Positions 43,545-54,584 of a DNA stretch of 64,000 bases are shown here, one piece after another. Source of the DNA: Chaetoderma sp. LZ-2023a (Eukaryota; Mollusca; Caudofoveata; Chaetodermatida; Chaetodermatidae); the NCBI GenBank assembly GCA_034401795.1, contig CM067369.1, positions 94,804,536 through 94,868,535 on the forward strand. The letters are read 5' to 3'. Every line of letters starts with the position of its first letter. Position 1 is the stretch's first letter. The notes below the pieces were generated by a model. It ran no database searches. It saw only the letters and a program-made list of their open reading frames with translations, and was not told the DNA's origin. The translations under genes and the position numbers were made by a program.

Positions 43545-46260
43545 ATTAAGTTTTTGCTATGCCCCACCCATCTCTAGCTAAGCTCCGCCCATGCTTCGCC
43601 TGTGTTGTGTTAGGATCAGTCGATCCCTGAGCTCGGTGAATCACAATTTTCAGAAAACTATACAGGTAAGCCGTTGAACATTTTGAAATTAAGTAGTAAA
43701 TACATACAATTCGTGAACAATGCTTAGTCCGTTATGAGGTAAGCGTTCGCGACAAACGTATCTACGTCATTCATGACGTGATTGTGTAGCTCGCCGGGTA
43801 GTGTCAGGCTGTTCCGATGTCACATGTCGACTCGCCGCAACGTAGGTCACGGACCTTGAACGAGACTGCCCTGCGGGAAACAAAAACCGCCGCCTAAGGC
43901 CGGTGGAACTCAATCGTTCCGGTGGGTGCGTGCGACCAATGTCACGAACATTAAACACAACGGTCTCATCCCAAGAGTTTGTGTCACCAGTATGCCTGTC
44001 CATAGCAATGATCTATGGACTTACAAGATTTGATTTGGTGACCTAAAAATATAAGTCTATACAATGAGCTTACCTAACTAATTGAAAAATATGACAGATA
44101 AAACTACAATAAGAGCATACGAAAATACAAGACATAGAGGCAGGTAGATGAACTTTTAAACATGGGGCTCCCGGAGGTGCCACACAGACTCGTAGGTCCG
44201 CAGAGGTATCCAGGCAAGTATTATCCTGGCGTGGACCGTCGGCGCTGAATCCTTGCGAGAGGCAAGTTCCTCGCATGGGCCTCCGTCTCGGGAAGGTGTC
44301 GCCACAGCTTAAAGCGGGAGAAGAATAGTAGGCAAAAATGGGCCCACTCTAATATTTCAAACAAAAATGCTGTAGAAAGAAAAGACCATACCTAGTGAGA
44401 TTATGTCTAATGGGGTGCGTACTGTTTTACGTGAAGATGGAACGGAAGATTCCCGATGGATTCCTTCGTTACCGTCTTATGTGATTGCTAATATGCTGAA
44501 TTAGTAGTTGCCGCTTTATTTCTGCGGGCCTTCTGCTTTGCTTAATTCCGTTTAGTTGTTTTCAGAACAAGAATTAGTTTAGGCAGCAACTGGCCGATAT
44601 ATACCTAGCTATTAGACATGGCTGTCATGGAGAACAGATGTCTGAGGACATCAATACTTATAGACAGTGCTCATACATGTTACTTAGCGGGATCTTCGAA
44701 CTGGGTGAGAATCCAGACATTCCGCTTTGCAACCACATGAAACATTACAGGACATGGTTTACATTTCACGGAAGCATTGTTAGGCCATATCTCCTATCGT
44801 TATGGTTGGGGTAAGAGAGACGAATGCACACCGTAAATGTCCTTCCCGTAAGGGCGTGGCAGATTTGAATATCATGCCCAGACATGTTAACAGAATTCGG
44901 TGAGAATACATATCTCGCCCATCACCGGGTCCTATGGAACTAACCGTTCAACCTGTTGTTAGGTTTATATACAGGTTGCCAGTTTTGCACTGCGGTGCGG
45001 GAGGGTTGTCAGTAAATAAAATAAGAATTAATGCATGTGTTTTCGCAGTGCTTTCCTACATTGGCTTAAAGTACTATCTACTAAGTATCCGGAGATACAC
45101 AGGAATGTGTATGTGATACCGCACCCTAGCCATCACCGCTCGGAAACCCCAATAGTTTCCCAGAGTCAGATCAGCCCATGGTGCGGATAGGGACGTCCAA
45201 ACAATTAAGAAGCCACAATGCTAAGAGGAATATGAAGAGAACCACAATCTTGGAGTTATGAGTCTTACCGGAGTGCTGGGCTAGATTATCGCACTACCGG
45301 AAGAGAAGAATATATTACAGTATGTAATGAAGAAAGTGTCCCTAATCATTTTGAACCTATCCTATCGAGCTGAATAGAAAAAGTTTTAGTCGGTAGCATG
45401 CCGGGCTAAACAGAGTTATAGCACGGACAGCGACCTCAGTGAAAAATTGTTGGTGGCGGGAGAAAATGCTGCATATATAAATGTTGCTGTATAGTGTTTC
45501 CTACGTGCACTGCATTCCTATATTTCCTGTAACTTAAGCAAAACAATTTAACGGATGGCCACTGGCCATATACCTACGTAATCTAACCAGAACAAATAAT
45601 ACGGTGGCAATGATTAAGATATATATAGTAATACAGGTTTACGAACCTACCATAGTGTGGTTAGCAACACATTGAGGAAAGTGAAAATAACTATTTAACA
45701 AATACAGAAATTATAACTATTAGTCCTAAGACCGTTACGGTTCCTTTTAGTCATCGGAACCGTTAGTACGGATACGAGATAATTAACAAAAACTGTATAG
45801 AGAAATAATTAAACGGTGAAGTATAGTTACTTGAATACACGGTAGTCATTCCCAAGTTAGGCTACCGTGTTACTGAAATTGAGACGTTGATCGGTAGTCG
45901 ACGTGAGATGATGCGCTCTCCGGAAGCTGGAAAGTTCCCGCATGGTGGTTCCCGCAAGCTGTTTTCAGCAAACAAGAGTTCTGCAAGAACACTCATGGGG
46001 GAAGTGCATCGCTTACTGCTGTAGGCCTAATAGAATGTCTAACGAGCAGTCAGTAAAAGATACGATAGTACTATGTAGTGAAGAAAGTTCCCATACACCG
46101 ATGGCATGCATGGAAAGTGTAAACAACCCGTCACAAGCGGGAGTTGTCAGAGGCAAATGAAGATACAAAACAAAGCTTCACGGTGCTGGGGACGTCAACC
46201 AGCTCTGAAGACGCACCGGGCAGAGATTACTTGCTGCGGTTGAAAGTCTAAAGAACCGAC

Positions 46261-46566
46261 ATGATGTGTGCGGCGGCGATTGAAATACCACTTTTAGGTG
46301 TGGCCGGCGGATCCGGCGAGTCATCCATCAAAGAACATCCTGCCTCTACATCTGTAGACTCACATATTCAGGCCGCAAAGGCCCCACCGCAAGTTTGTGT
46401 TCCGAATGTAGATGTAGTATTCGTGAACGATTATCGAAAGTTCCAAATTACTCCCGCAGATGGGGAGTTACAAAATTGCTTTTACTGCGGTGGGTTGGCT
46501 ACTGGTAGCTACGGAAACGCGACGCAAACTGAAGTCATATGCGTAATATCTGTCGATCGCAGCTAG
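46261..46566 (+). CDS. Unrecognised 101-codon open frame inside the 3.4-kb element
   Basis: Starts MMCAAAIEIPLLGVAGGSGE and ends with CFYCGGLATGSYGNATQTE. A single CxxC pair is visible and no complete zinc finger. It lies downstream of the minus-strand TATA box on the opposite strand, so the promoter described here would not drive it. Function unknown; it could be chance. Confidence 0.2.
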   Translation: MMCAAAIEIPLLGVAGGSGESSIKEHPASTSVDSHIQAAKAPPQVCVPNVDVVFVNDYRKFQITPADGELQNCFYCGGLATGSYGNATQTEVICVISVDRS

Positions 46567-46626
46567 TACAGGTCTAACCTGTTCGGCCCCTGGCCGAGGA
46601 TGCTCTCGATCACTGGATCGCTTCTC

Positions 46627-46634
46627 CTTTTATA
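46627..46634 (-). promoter_or_regulatory. TATA box (TATAAAAG)
   Basis: Perfect TATAAAAG on the minus strand, inside the 3.4-kb element. With the CCAAT and heat-shock motifs upstream it predicts a leftward start near 46600. Confidence 0.6.
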
Positions 46635-46641
46635 CTCACCA

Positions 46642-46770
46642 TGACGTCACAGGCGCAGGCTTCATCCAATCATCGTTCGAGCAACAGCCAATCAGCACAC
46701 AGCTAATAATAGCGTCGTCGAACGATCTAGAACATTCTAGAAGCTTCATGTTCACATTGTTATGACGTCA
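46642..46770 (-). promoter_or_regulatory. Promoter-proximal cluster: CRE, two CCAAT boxes, CRE
   Basis: TGACGTCA at 46642-46649 and 46763-46770, and CCAAT on the plus strand at 46666-46670 and 46688-46692 (orientation-independent NF-Y type). The spacing relative to the TATA box is typical of a stress-gene promoter. This is motif evidence only. Confidence 0.55.
46730..46753. promoter_or_regulatory. Heat-shock element, four contiguous perfect units
   Basis: GAAcaTTCtaGAAgcTTC at 46730-46747 gives four alternating GAA/TTC pentamer units with no mismatch. A further TTC follows one base out of register at 46751-46753. Three units suffice for an HSF trimer. It lies about 96 bp upstream of the TATA box on the minus strand. 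Confidence 0.75.
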
Positions 46771-46999
46771 GGGAAATATTTTGAAGATAATCAAGAAGAG
46801 TTTTCCTGGATAACTCAACCATTTCTCAACCGAAATGGTTTACAGATTTAGAAAGCCCGTCGAATTCTGATCTTGATTGATGCCAGATTTCACGGGAACA
46901 GACAATCAATAAGAATTACAGAGTACCAGCTCTGCACACTATAAGCGCCATCCTATCTAGGTCACAACTACACGCTCCATAGAAACAGCGTCCTGGCGC

Positions 47000-47009
47000 G
47001 CGCATGCGC
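47000..47009. promoter_or_regulatory. NRF-1-like palindrome
   Basis: GCGCATGCGC in the terminal region of the 3.4-kb element, a match to the NRF-1 consensus core. Could be chance in a CpG-rich stretch. Confidence 0.35.
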
Positions 47010-47250
47010 ATAATGCGTTTTAACGAACGTAGTCATTTTTCGACACGCTCTCTCTCCCATAGGCCTCAGCAACTGAGGGGCGTGTTCAGAAAACGAATCC
47101 TAGACGGGCGGCGCATACCCAGCTTAGCTGGTACGGCCGGTACCCAACCGGTCGATCTGAACTACAATTGATTATGATGTCGTCATACACTTCACGTATT
47201 TGATTATGACGTCATTTGAGTGGTGGACAAACTGGAATCCTCCATTGAAC

Positions 47251-47924
47251 TCGATACTAATATTTAGACTGGTTTTCGCACACCTGGCTACTATTTTATA
47301 GCAACACATTATACTTTTCGTGGGTGGCGGATGGGGAAAACATATGAGTGAATATGTGAGGGGTTGGAACATGGTCTGCATTTTTGGAATTAAATATCTA
47401 AAAATATGGACCCTTTGGCTGTCAAATTGCCTCTGCATTTACGTAAAGTGAGTGCCAAAATTGTTTTTATCCAGATCCAGTGGAGGGTGGGGGTCTGGCA
47501 GTACCCTTGCCTCCCACCACCCATGGGGACGTATGGATGTAAGGTAAGTTACCAGGCTCTAGACCTTGTTGAATACAGAGATCCGTAGATCCGGTGACAT
47601 TCTGTAAAGTTATTATTATGACTTGCGAAAACCAATATGTACTATTACCAGAGCTTCATTAAATCTTAACAGACTATTTTCGACTGGCCAAATGAGAAGT
47701 CGCGTCCAGAAAATCATTGATATCTGGATTCTACCAGATGGCATCTCGGTATTTTGTCGCGTTAAACAGACATTCGCTAATAGACATAAATAAATTCTGG
47801 CAAATTTTAATTTTATTTTGTTCATGTAATGAATTCCAAGTATTGTTACTGCCCGTGCTATTTATTATACAGAACTTCCTGACCATTCGCACATATTTGT
47901 TACGGTTTGCTATTTTATGTAAAA
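47251..47924. other. Unassigned stretch
   Basis: Frames up to 88 codons (minus 47172-47438) and 70 codons (plus 47717-47929), with no recognised domain. Confidence 0.35.
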
Positions 47925-48320
47925 ATTAGTGCGCACACCAAAATGCCTGAAAATAAAATTGATAAATTCTATACTTTTGGAGGCTTAAGTTGTTTACCTC
48001 AATATAATGTAATGAAATAAATCTTAAAGTATCATAATTTCAGTCCCTATAACTTATCCTAAACAATTTTAGTAGGAAAGCTGAATTAGGGTGTATGATT
48101 TCAGTCCTTATAAATTATAATATTCTTTTAGTAGTGAAGCTGAATTAGGGTGTCTCTAATTCAATTTCACAACTTAAACAAATTGTATTGATTTATATAT
48201 AATAAAATCATCATACGCTAAGATTTATTTCGTTTCATTACATCTATTCACAACATTTACGCTTTCTAAAAGTCTAGAATTTTAACAATTTATTTTCGAG
48301 CAATTTAGTGCGAATAGGCA
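47925..48320. repeat. Long imperfect inverted repeat with a tandem core
   Basis: The left arm (about 47925-48045: 'aattagtgcg', 'gaaaataaaattgataaatt', 'taatgtaatgaaataaatct') pairs with the right arm (about 48190-48320: 'agatttatttcgtttcatta', 'aacaatttattttcg', 'caatttagtgcgaa'). Between them a unit of about 60 bp ending 'gctgaattagggtgt' occurs twice (ends near 48095 and 48153). No relatives were found in the window. Confidence 0.75.
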
Positions 48321-48482
48321 CCTTTAAGTCCAACATATTCCGCTGAACATTTCTGACATCGTGTTTGAAATTGTACGAATTCACATGTTTCTGTTTCTGT
48401 TTTTGAAACATTCTAATTTATTTATGAACTGTACTCTAAGAGCGAACTCCGTGTTTGATACAGCAAATCTACTAACTGGGCG
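48321..48482. other. Unassigned
   Basis: Short stretch before block A copy 2; nothing recognised. Confidence 0.3.
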
Positions 48483-50645
48483 GAGTGTTAGGATTGGTTA
48501 ACCGATGGAAAGAAAATAGATGGTGTACGGTTCGGCTCGGGATGGAAACAGCTGAACGAACCGGGTAAGGTAGTGTATTACGTAGACAAGATATGTATAT
48601 GTTCTATCTCCCTTGAACGAAACATGAATACTTCGAGATGAATACACGTCCTCAAGCGCCCCGCCTCCATTGCACAAGGGTTTGGCATACCTCTGGCAAC
48701 TCTCCTCATCTTGTCCCTGGCATATTCACCTGCTCCATTACTGGTGGTTGCATCTTCCTCGGAACGACAACCTTCATTTTTGTGTTGGTCCAATGCAGAG
48801 CTGCTATTTTCTGACGGCTGTCTGCGCGTGCTTCTTAAGCAGCGTCACACCCTCTGTAGATTTTCATCGGCTAGATAACGCATAAGAAATATTTTCATTG
48901 TTCTGATAACGCGTGATAATCCCAGATGCCCAGCGACTCCGCAAATGTTTCATAGAAACGACGACAGCGAAAGTGTCAAGGCAGCAGGATATATTATGTT
49001 ATTGATTTAAATTATGTAATGTATATATTACTTAGTTATGAAACACGTTTGTAAATTTGCGTGATAGACGCATACATTTTAAACGTTGGACTAACAATAG
49101 TTTCAAGCCCGAAATAACGATGTTTTGTTTGTCATTATTTCTTTTTTCATCACTCTTAGCAAACGATGTGTTACAGCGATGAAAGTCAACTGGGTAAAAT
49201 GGTGCGTTCTAACCGATTTCATTGATCGACTTTATTGGAAGATTTGTCAGAATATCAGTTCATATGATAAACATGATCTCAAACCATGTCCCATTTAATA
49301 TTACTATTATCAGCCTTGTCGAAAATTAACAAATTGCACTCACTAAAGCTTGGGCAATGTGATAACTTTCGACTCGGTTGATAATATTGATATTAAATGG
49401 GACCTCGTTTCAGATCCTCTATCTCCAAGTTGCATAGCCATATAGCAGATCTTACACGACATTACAGTTGCTGATTCACAGTAAAGGCCTAACTCTTTTA
49501 CGCGCTATTTAGATGTATTCAACAGTGGGACAGAGTGCCGATTATAAAACTTAAGGTTGAGTAGCTAATCTAAAACTCACCCTGTGCAAAATAGCATGTG
49601 CTTTTGTGTTACAAGATGAATTGCTGTCTTTCCGGGAACCTTCACGTACATCTATCTGAATGACCAACCAAGTTGCGCCCACTGACGTTCTACACAACGA
49701 GACTGACTTGAACTGTGGCAACATGCAATTAAGAGGGGATGAAATCTAGAACTATCTAGCGATCCACCTTATTAAAGAAATCAACATGATCATTGGAAAT
49801 GGGTCCCTGCGATAAAAGCCGTTCACAAAGTAATACGTGCTGAGTGTTTGTCTTGAATTCCAGACTTTTATGACACATAACCTGTGTCTGTTGTAGCAAG
49901 CTTTATTACCATAACACTAGAAAGCCCTTTCAATTGCCAACCCTATGTTTTCTTGAGATAGTTAATATAGTTTCGTATGCGCATGTGTGTCGTTATGAGC
50001 TAGTGCCTACTGAAACATTGATTGCCATTTTCCTGATAAAACAGAAATTTCCTTTCGGACGTGAACGATTCTGAAGATACTAAATAAATTGAAATTAATT
50101 AGCTTGCCTAAAACTACACTATCCTAAAACCAAAACACAATAGGACAATGATATGTTTCTGTTAAGCTATCTTCAGACGAATCCGCAGAAAGGAAACTAT
50201 GCAATGGAAGAAATGACATCTATTGAAATACAGAATAAATAAGTTAACATACATTCACTGGAGTTATACCCACTAATGGAGTTGCTTTCATTATCAGCAA
50301 CCCATAGAATCCATTTCCATAGGGAATTGTTTGGTTCGTGACATAGAACGACAGCTTTGCGACCGCGTTATGACTAAATTGCCAGCATCCATTATTCATG
50401 TTCTTTTTATTTGCAAGAAGGGAATCATTTTGAACACCGCCGACGCACGCATATCGCTACTGTACAGGTCTCCATAATTTTCTTTTTTCTCTAAACATCC
50501 CCACTTCCATCTTTTCATTATATCCGTGAGTTAACGATCTTGTGAACATTTATCCCTAAATATGATGCGTCCAGGATTTCGAGATGTTATTTCCACCAAC
50601 CTCATGAATACATTCCATGATGACCAACCTCGTGATCCTCTCAAT
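48483..50645. repeat. Block A, copy 2 (left and middle parts)
   Basis: Collinear with 7645-8668 followed by 13108-14184. The sequence runs without a break across the point (about 49595) where copy 1 has the hAT transposon, giving the empty site. It includes a family H unit. No gene was recognised. Confidence 0.92.
49288..49404. repeat. Family H hairpin, copy 4
   Basis: The left arm is GTCCCATTTAATATTACTAT and the right arm ends ATATTGATATTAAATGGGAC. Relative to 41073, TTTCATAT has become TTTAATAT on the left and ATATGAAA has become ATATTAAA on the right, so pairing is kept. Confidence 0.9.
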
Positions 50646-51021
50646 GATGGACATGAATTTATGAATCCGGTTTTGCCATGCTAAGCTCCACCCACGTTTA
50701 GGCCCTGTTGGGATCGGTTGATCCATACACTCCCTGAATCTCAATTTCGAGAAAGCGATTTAGGCAAGCTGCTAAATATTATGAAACTAATTTGACAGGG
50801 GGCTGGCTGGTGCTGCCTATCAACAGCGCCCAATAAAATTAGTTTAAAAAATTCAACAAAATATTTATTAGATGATAAAGACATATAATTCATACAACTT
50901 GACGGACTATTAAATGTTTATGACGGACTAAATCGTGTCATTCATGGCGTAATTGATAATGATGTCAGCCTACATGTGACGTAGTTGATTATGACGTCAT
51001 ATGATTCATCTATAAACTGGG
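50646..51021 (+). mobile_element. Family M copy (paralogue of 14185)
   Basis: It keeps the hairpin the copy-1 paralogue lost ('atattatgaaactaatttga' / 'ttagtttaaaaaattcaaca') and 'gattatgacgtcatatgatt' at the CRE-like end. Confidence 0.82.
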
Positions 51022-51402
51022 TTACTTGTACGTTGTATATGTATGGGTTGACTTTTGAGACTAGGTATGAGTTCGTCATGCTCTCGCATCTCGTCTTTTC
51101 AGTCGACCCTTCAACGACTGTTTGCTCCTTTTTGCTATGAGGTTTTGCATGCGGTTGTCTACTGGTTTGCCTGCCTACCCACCTATATGTCGCCTTGATT
51201 GCCGGCCTGCCTGTCAGCTTGCATGTTACTTAGTACAATAATGTCGTACATGAGGTTATTTATTTTCGTACCGATGTTCTGGAGACTTTTGTTGCTGCCA
51301 TCGTCTGCTCCGGATGATCTATTTAGACTCTATTTGTCTGATAATCAAATTCAAATTCATTACTTCTTGTTTATCACATTCGGTTATCTCATTTTTCAAT
51401 TA
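51022..51402. repeat. Block A, copy 2
   Basis: Collinear with 14503-14645 joined to 15716-15955, without the 1.1-kb insert. Confidence 0.85.
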
Positions 51403-51822
51403 CAATGGACCGTTCCAATGTATCCATCCATCATATGACTTCATATGACGTCATAATCAACTAAGTAATGTGTATGATTACGTCATAATTAATTATGGCA
51501 TTAATGCCTCAATTTAGTCGTCTTTAACAGTTAATAGTCCGACTTGTTGTATGAAGTATATGTCTTTACCATTTAAAAAACCCCAATCTGTTGAATATTT
51601 TGAAACTGATTTGACTGGTTGCTGTTGCTGCCATATGCATCAACAGCACACAGTCAAATTAGTTTCAAAATATTTAACATCTTACCTATATAGTTTTCTA
51701 GAAATTGATAGTCAGAGAGTTCTGGGATCGATCGATCACAGCGCGAATGGGGGGGGGGGTGCCTGTGGGAGGAGCTTAGCTAGATATCGGCAGGGCATAA
51801 CTAAAACTGGAAAGGTCCACTG
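51403..51822 (-). mobile_element. Family M copy, reverse orientation (paralogue of 15956)
   Basis: Ends 'caatggaccgttccaatg' and 'aactggaaaggtccactg'. The hairpin at 51590-51680 is nearly complete ('gttgaatattttgaaactga' / 'ttagtttcaaaatatttaac'). G10 run near 51750. Confidence 0.88.
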
Positions 51823-52416
51823 TCCCACGACAAAGAGATATCATGTAGTATTTTCTAAGTGAACCTCGTTTATAGGAAAATGTTAGAACGCCACCAAAAT
51901 CTATTTTATTCTTAATAATTATGTTACCTATAGAGAAATAAAGTTTACTAACGTTAACAAGTGTGATAGGCCTATCTTTAACACATGTGATAGGGCTATC
52001 TTTACAGGCTCATAAGTCTCGCATTATACGCTTTTTCATCCTATCTATACCTCATTATGAAATACGTTTGTAAATTTGCATGGTAGATGCAGACATTTTA
52101 AAATTTGCATTCAAATTATTTCAAAATTTTAGCAAGTGATGTGTTGTAGTACTGAAAACGAACATGGCAAAATGGCCCGTTCAAACGGGTTTCAGGGATC
52201 AAATGTATTGCACGATTTGTCAAGATCTCAGGTTATATTAGAAATAGAATCTCAAACCGGGTCCTATTTCATATCACTATTATTAACCTTTTCGAAAAGT
52301 GTCTCTTTTCACTCACTAAAACACGTGCAATGCGAGAATCTTGACTCGGTTGATAATAGTCATATGAAATTGGACCTCGTTTCAGATCCTCTATTTACAT
52401 ACCGAATATGCACAAC
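51823..52416. repeat. Block A with family H unit, copy 5
   Basis: Collinear with 16340-16875. The hairpin at 52260-52376 has arms 'ggtcctatttcatatcacta' and 'atagtcatatgaaattggac'. Confidence 0.85.
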
Positions 52417-53010
52417 GTGTTCCCAGATAAGATTCCTATGTTGGGCCAACAGTGGGGCTTGGTTGGCATGGCTGCTGTTGGATATTGTTCATTGGGCTAG
52501 CGTTAGCATTTGGTTGACGCCATCACCGTTTGCATTAAAGTTATGAGAAAACGTTGGCATAACACTGGCAAAATTACAGTAGGATTACAGTTGATAGGCT
52601 AACATTTGCAAAACCACTTATAACCAATGTATTTAATAATGGTATATGCATGCGTTGGGCCAACATTGGCATAGCAGTTGCAAAATGACAGTTGGGTTAG
52701 AGTTGTTGGACCAACGTTCGCCCAGCAACTTATAGCCAATGGATTTAATAATGATATGCAGAGGCGCCATAACAGCGCCAAAATTACAGTTGGGTTACAA
52801 TGGTAGGGCCAACGATGGCCCAACCACTTAGAACCCATGTAATATAATAATGATTTACACATGTTGTGGGCAAACGTGTGCATACCAGTGGCAAAACGGC
52901 AGTTGGGTTAGAGTTGTTGGGCCAACGTTCGCCCAGCAACTTATAGCCAATGTATTTAATAATCATATGCACGTGCGTTATAACAGCTGAAAAATTGGTT
53001 GGCTTACAGT

Positions 53011-53034
53011 GGTTGGGCCAACGTTGGCCCAACC
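53011..53034. repeat. Perfect 24-bp palindrome in family G
   Basis: The core is TTGGGCCAACGTTGGCCCAA with GG and CC outside it, all self-complementary. It is the cleanest example of the repeated unit. Confidence 0.95.
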
Positions 53035-53319
53035 ACTTACAACTAATGTGTTTCATAATGATGTACACATGCGCTGGACAAACATTTTCATAACAGTGAC
53101 AGTTGGGTTAGACTTGTCGGGCCATCCGTTGACCCAACGCCGTATAGTCAATGTATTTAATAATGATATACACATGCATTGGGCCAATGTTGGAATGGCA
53201 GTGACAAAATCACGTTTGGGCCAGAGTTGTTAGATTACAGTGGTTCGGCCAACAGTGACCCAACCACTGATGGCCAATGCGTTTAATAACTAGAATGCGC
53301 ATTCGATGGCATGTCATTG

Positions 53320-54584
53320 CAAATCCCTACGCATTCACCACTTCGAGCTTTACCCTTGCTTTGACCCAAAACACAATAAATTCCTTGAAATATAGTGTCA
53401 TTGGGTAAGGGGTTTCAAAATGAAATGCAATGATTCCCATTTGAAGTTTCAAGTTACTATCTGAGAGGGTGTGCACGTAGTTCCACTACAATTGGCTGAT
53501 TCCCAATTTGCCCATTTAACCCCTGGCCACTTCCCACAGATTGACTCAAGAACAACATAATGTGTTGTACTGTAGTCTACTAACTACAAGCTTCAAAATG
53601 ATATGTGACATGACCACATTTGATAAAAATTTATTTTTTGCCCACCATTTCCCCCACCCTTCCCCTGGGGATGATATCAAAATTCCAATGTTTCCTGCAC
53701 ATCCTTGCCCATGGGTGTAATTATCCCCAAAGTTTCAAACGTCTATCTGAAATGGTGTGTGAAGAGTTGCGTTACAGTGGATTGGTGCCCAATTTTGAAC
53801 TTTTTCCCCTGCCCCTACACTCAGTTTGACATAACATCAAAATAATTACTTTTACTGTAGTCTACTACTCATGGGCTTCAAAATGGTATGTGACATGACC
53901 ACCTTTGGAAAAATTTAGTTTCTTACCCACAGTTCTCACCCCTGAGCCCCACTCCTGTGGGGCATAACACAATTTCAAAATCGTCATATGTGTAATAATT
54001 CACAAAGTTCCAAGTTTCTATGTGAAATGGGCTAGGAGTTGGTGCGTTACAATCGATTGGTGCCCACTTTTGACCCCACCCCCTACCATCAGTTTGACCC
54101 AGGATCAAAATAATGTCTTGTACTGTAGTTTACTCATCATTGGCTTGAAAATGTTATGCGACATAACAACCTTTGGAAAAAATTAATTTTTAGCCCACAT
54201 TTCCCACCCCCAGGACCGTACCCCTGGGGTCATGCCAAAATTGCAAAAGTGTCATGCACATCCCTGTCCATAGGTGCAATCATCCAAAAGTTTCAGGTTT
54301 CTATCTGAAATGGTCTAGGAGTTGCATTACAATCGATAATTACTGGCCAATTTTGAACTTTTGACCCCTTGAGCCCAACCTTGGGGGGGGGGTCATACCA
54401 AAATTCCAAAAGTGTCATGCACATCCTTGCCCGTAGGTATAATAATTCCCAAGATTTCAAGTTTCTATCTTAAATGATCTAGGAAATGCGTTACAATCGA
54501 TAACTGCACAGATGGCCGGCTCACATACACACGGGTCGCATCACATAATCCCCACCTTTTCTTCGAAAAGCGTGGGGATAATGA
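53320..54584. repeat. Satellite-like tandem repeat, about 280-bp period
   Basis: The string 'tttcaagtttctatctgaaa' and variants recur at about 53446, 53732, 54007, 54290 and 54454, each with 'ctactgtagtYtact', 'acatgaccacctttgg' and 'cccacatttcccaccccc'. Spacings are 286, 275, 283 and 164 bp. The last unit ends in a hairpin. It is absent from the paralogue, so it arrived after the duplication. Confidence 0.85.
54548..54579. repeat. Terminal hairpin of the satellite
   Basis: ATCCCCAC and GTGGGGAT with TTTTC/GAAAA inside form a stem with one bulge around 'ttc'. It marks the right end of the repeat. Confidence 0.85.

Larger units (their letters stand above)
43785..47166 (-). mobile_element. 3.4-kb TGTAG...CTACA element of unknown class
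   Basis: It begins TGTAG, ends CTACA and is flanked by ATTG on both sides (43781-43784, 47167-47170). The host is a known repeat, so the junctions are secure. TG...CA ends and a 4-bp TSD suit an LTR-derived element or a Ginger-like DNA transposon, whose ends are TGT...ACA. I see no long terminal direct repeat, no longer TIR, and no integrase, RT or gag domain. Text is CpG-richer than the flanks. Orientation is inferred from a promoter-like cluster near the high end that faces left. Confidence 0.85.
43545..47250 (+). mobile_element. Family M copy split by a 3.4-kb element
   Basis: The left portion (43545-43784) has 'tgctatgccccacccatc', 'atctctagctaagctccgcc' and 'ctacgtcattcatgacgtg'. The right portion (47167-47250) resumes 'attgattatgatgtcg' and ends 'aaactggaatcctccattg'. 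Together they make one element with an insertion at 43785-47166. Confidence 0.9.

Noticed and set aside
43785-46600. An hsp70 gene driven by the heat-shock-type promoter
   Set aside because: No HSP70 motifs are found in any minus-strand frame downstream of the TATA box; frames are short.
43785-47166. Complete LTR retrotransposon
   Set aside because: No direct repeat of either terminus was found inside the element and no gag, protease, RT or integrase text, although TG/CA ends and a 4-bp TSD fit that class.
54548-54579. Helitron 3' end
   Set aside because: The hairpin is present but no CTRR follows it, and there is no Rep/helicase coding or A-T insertion signature.
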